From: Marinospirillum insulare DSM 21763
GTDB lineage: Bacteria > Pseudomonadota > Gammaproteobacteria > Pseudomonadales > Halomonadaceae
DNA: 64,000 nucleotides
Direction of reading: 5' to 3'
NCBI RefSeq assembly: GCF_000686905.1
Contig: NZ_JMLW01000004.1
Span: 107,512 to 171,511, forward strand
This document shows positions 63,911 through 64,000 of the stretch, in pieces. The notes beneath the pieces were generated by a model. It made no database searches. It was not told where the DNA came from and saw nothing but the letters and a program-made list of their open reading frames with translations. Position 1 is the first letter of the stretch. Every line of letters begins with the position of its first letter. A program made the translations under genes and the position numbers.

Positions 63911-64000
63911 GGATTCAACTCTCAAGTGCAACTCATTAAACTAGGATTGGATGGCAAGCTGCTGTAGCATCTTATGCTTTTCAATCGACCAAGAATGAGA
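63911..64000 (+). mobile_element. Possible IS30-family end at the window edge
   Basis: GGATTCAACTCTCAAGTGCAAC (63911-63932) has, on the minus strand, the GTTGCACTTGAGAGTTGAATCC pattern seen at ends of IS30-family elements (for example the GTCGCACCTCATGTTTGAAT-like type). The element would extend right of the window. No transposase frame is complete here. Low confidence. Confidence 0.35.

Noticed and set aside
1..64000. CRISPR arrays, prophage, rRNA operons, integrases
   Set aside because: No direct-repeat/spacer pattern, no phage structural or integrase genes, and no rRNA-like sequence were seen on either strand.

Overview
The window is a piece of chromosome from a low- to mid-GC, motile-type marine or aquatic gammaproteobacterium. 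The gene orders cinA-recA-recX-alaS-lysC-csrA-tRNA-Ser-tRNA-Arg, mutS-fdxA and crp next to a yhfA-like osmC gene are all typical of gammaproteobacteria, and alaS-lysC-csrA in particular of the Pseudomonas/Oceanospirillales side. Carboxynorspermidine genes, a phasin with PhaR, and a DMSO-reductase-type respiratory operon fit an oceanospirillum-like heterotroph (Marinospirillum or a relative is my guess; the sequence alone does not prove it).

Layout. 1-5.9 kb: heme acquisition locus. hmuS-hmuT-hmuU run on the minus strand (hmuU is cut by the left edge), and a TonB receptor and a HmuY-like lipoprotein run divergently from an AT-rich, Fur-box-like intergenic region. 6-7.7 kb: a glutaredoxin/GST-like protein and a lipoprotein di-heme peroxidase. 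7.9-13.9 kb: a second TonB receptor runs tightly into a NitT/TauT-type ABC importer (binding protein, permease, ATPase) and an NnrS membrane protein; its substrate is unknown. 13.9-21.1 kb: nfeD and a QmcA-like SPFH protein, then parE and parC with a NERD-domain gene between them, and a small YjfB-type protein. 21.2-23.0 kb: an ABC exporter.

23.1-26.9 kb is an accessory and decaying island. It holds an AbiF-type HEPN protein with a compact structured ncRNA candidate just upstream (own promoter, UUCG hairpin, closing GC stem, U-tract), a PD-(D/E)XK-like DUF4268-type protein, a broken hsdM remnant (one stop, two frameshifts, missing most of the gene), a CBS protein with a premature stop and an internally deleted cation/proton antiporter. 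The AbiF-ncRNA pair is the most interesting system in the window.

26.9-31.4 kb: a ferritin-like protein with a basic Gly-rich tail, rlmD, then trpG-trpD-trpC. 31.5-36.1 kb: dmsABC with a TorD-type chaperone behind an FNR-like palindrome. 36.1-39.9 kb: crp/vfr, osmC-like, and carboxynorspermidine dehydrogenase and decarboxylase. 39.9-47.3 kb (minus): coq7, ackA, a short phosphotransacetylase, hinT, fdxA, mutS and a bile-acid/sodium symporter family protein. 47.4-54.6 kb: pncC, recA (LexA box), recX, alaS, lysC, csrA and three tRNAs. 54.6-57.3 kb (minus): PrkB-type phosphoribulokinase, a thioesterase and purD. 57.7-62.6 kb: livJ-(terminator)-livHMGF branched-chain amino-acid importer. 62.7-63.7 kb: phasin and phaR. 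The extreme right edge may be the end of an IS30-family element.
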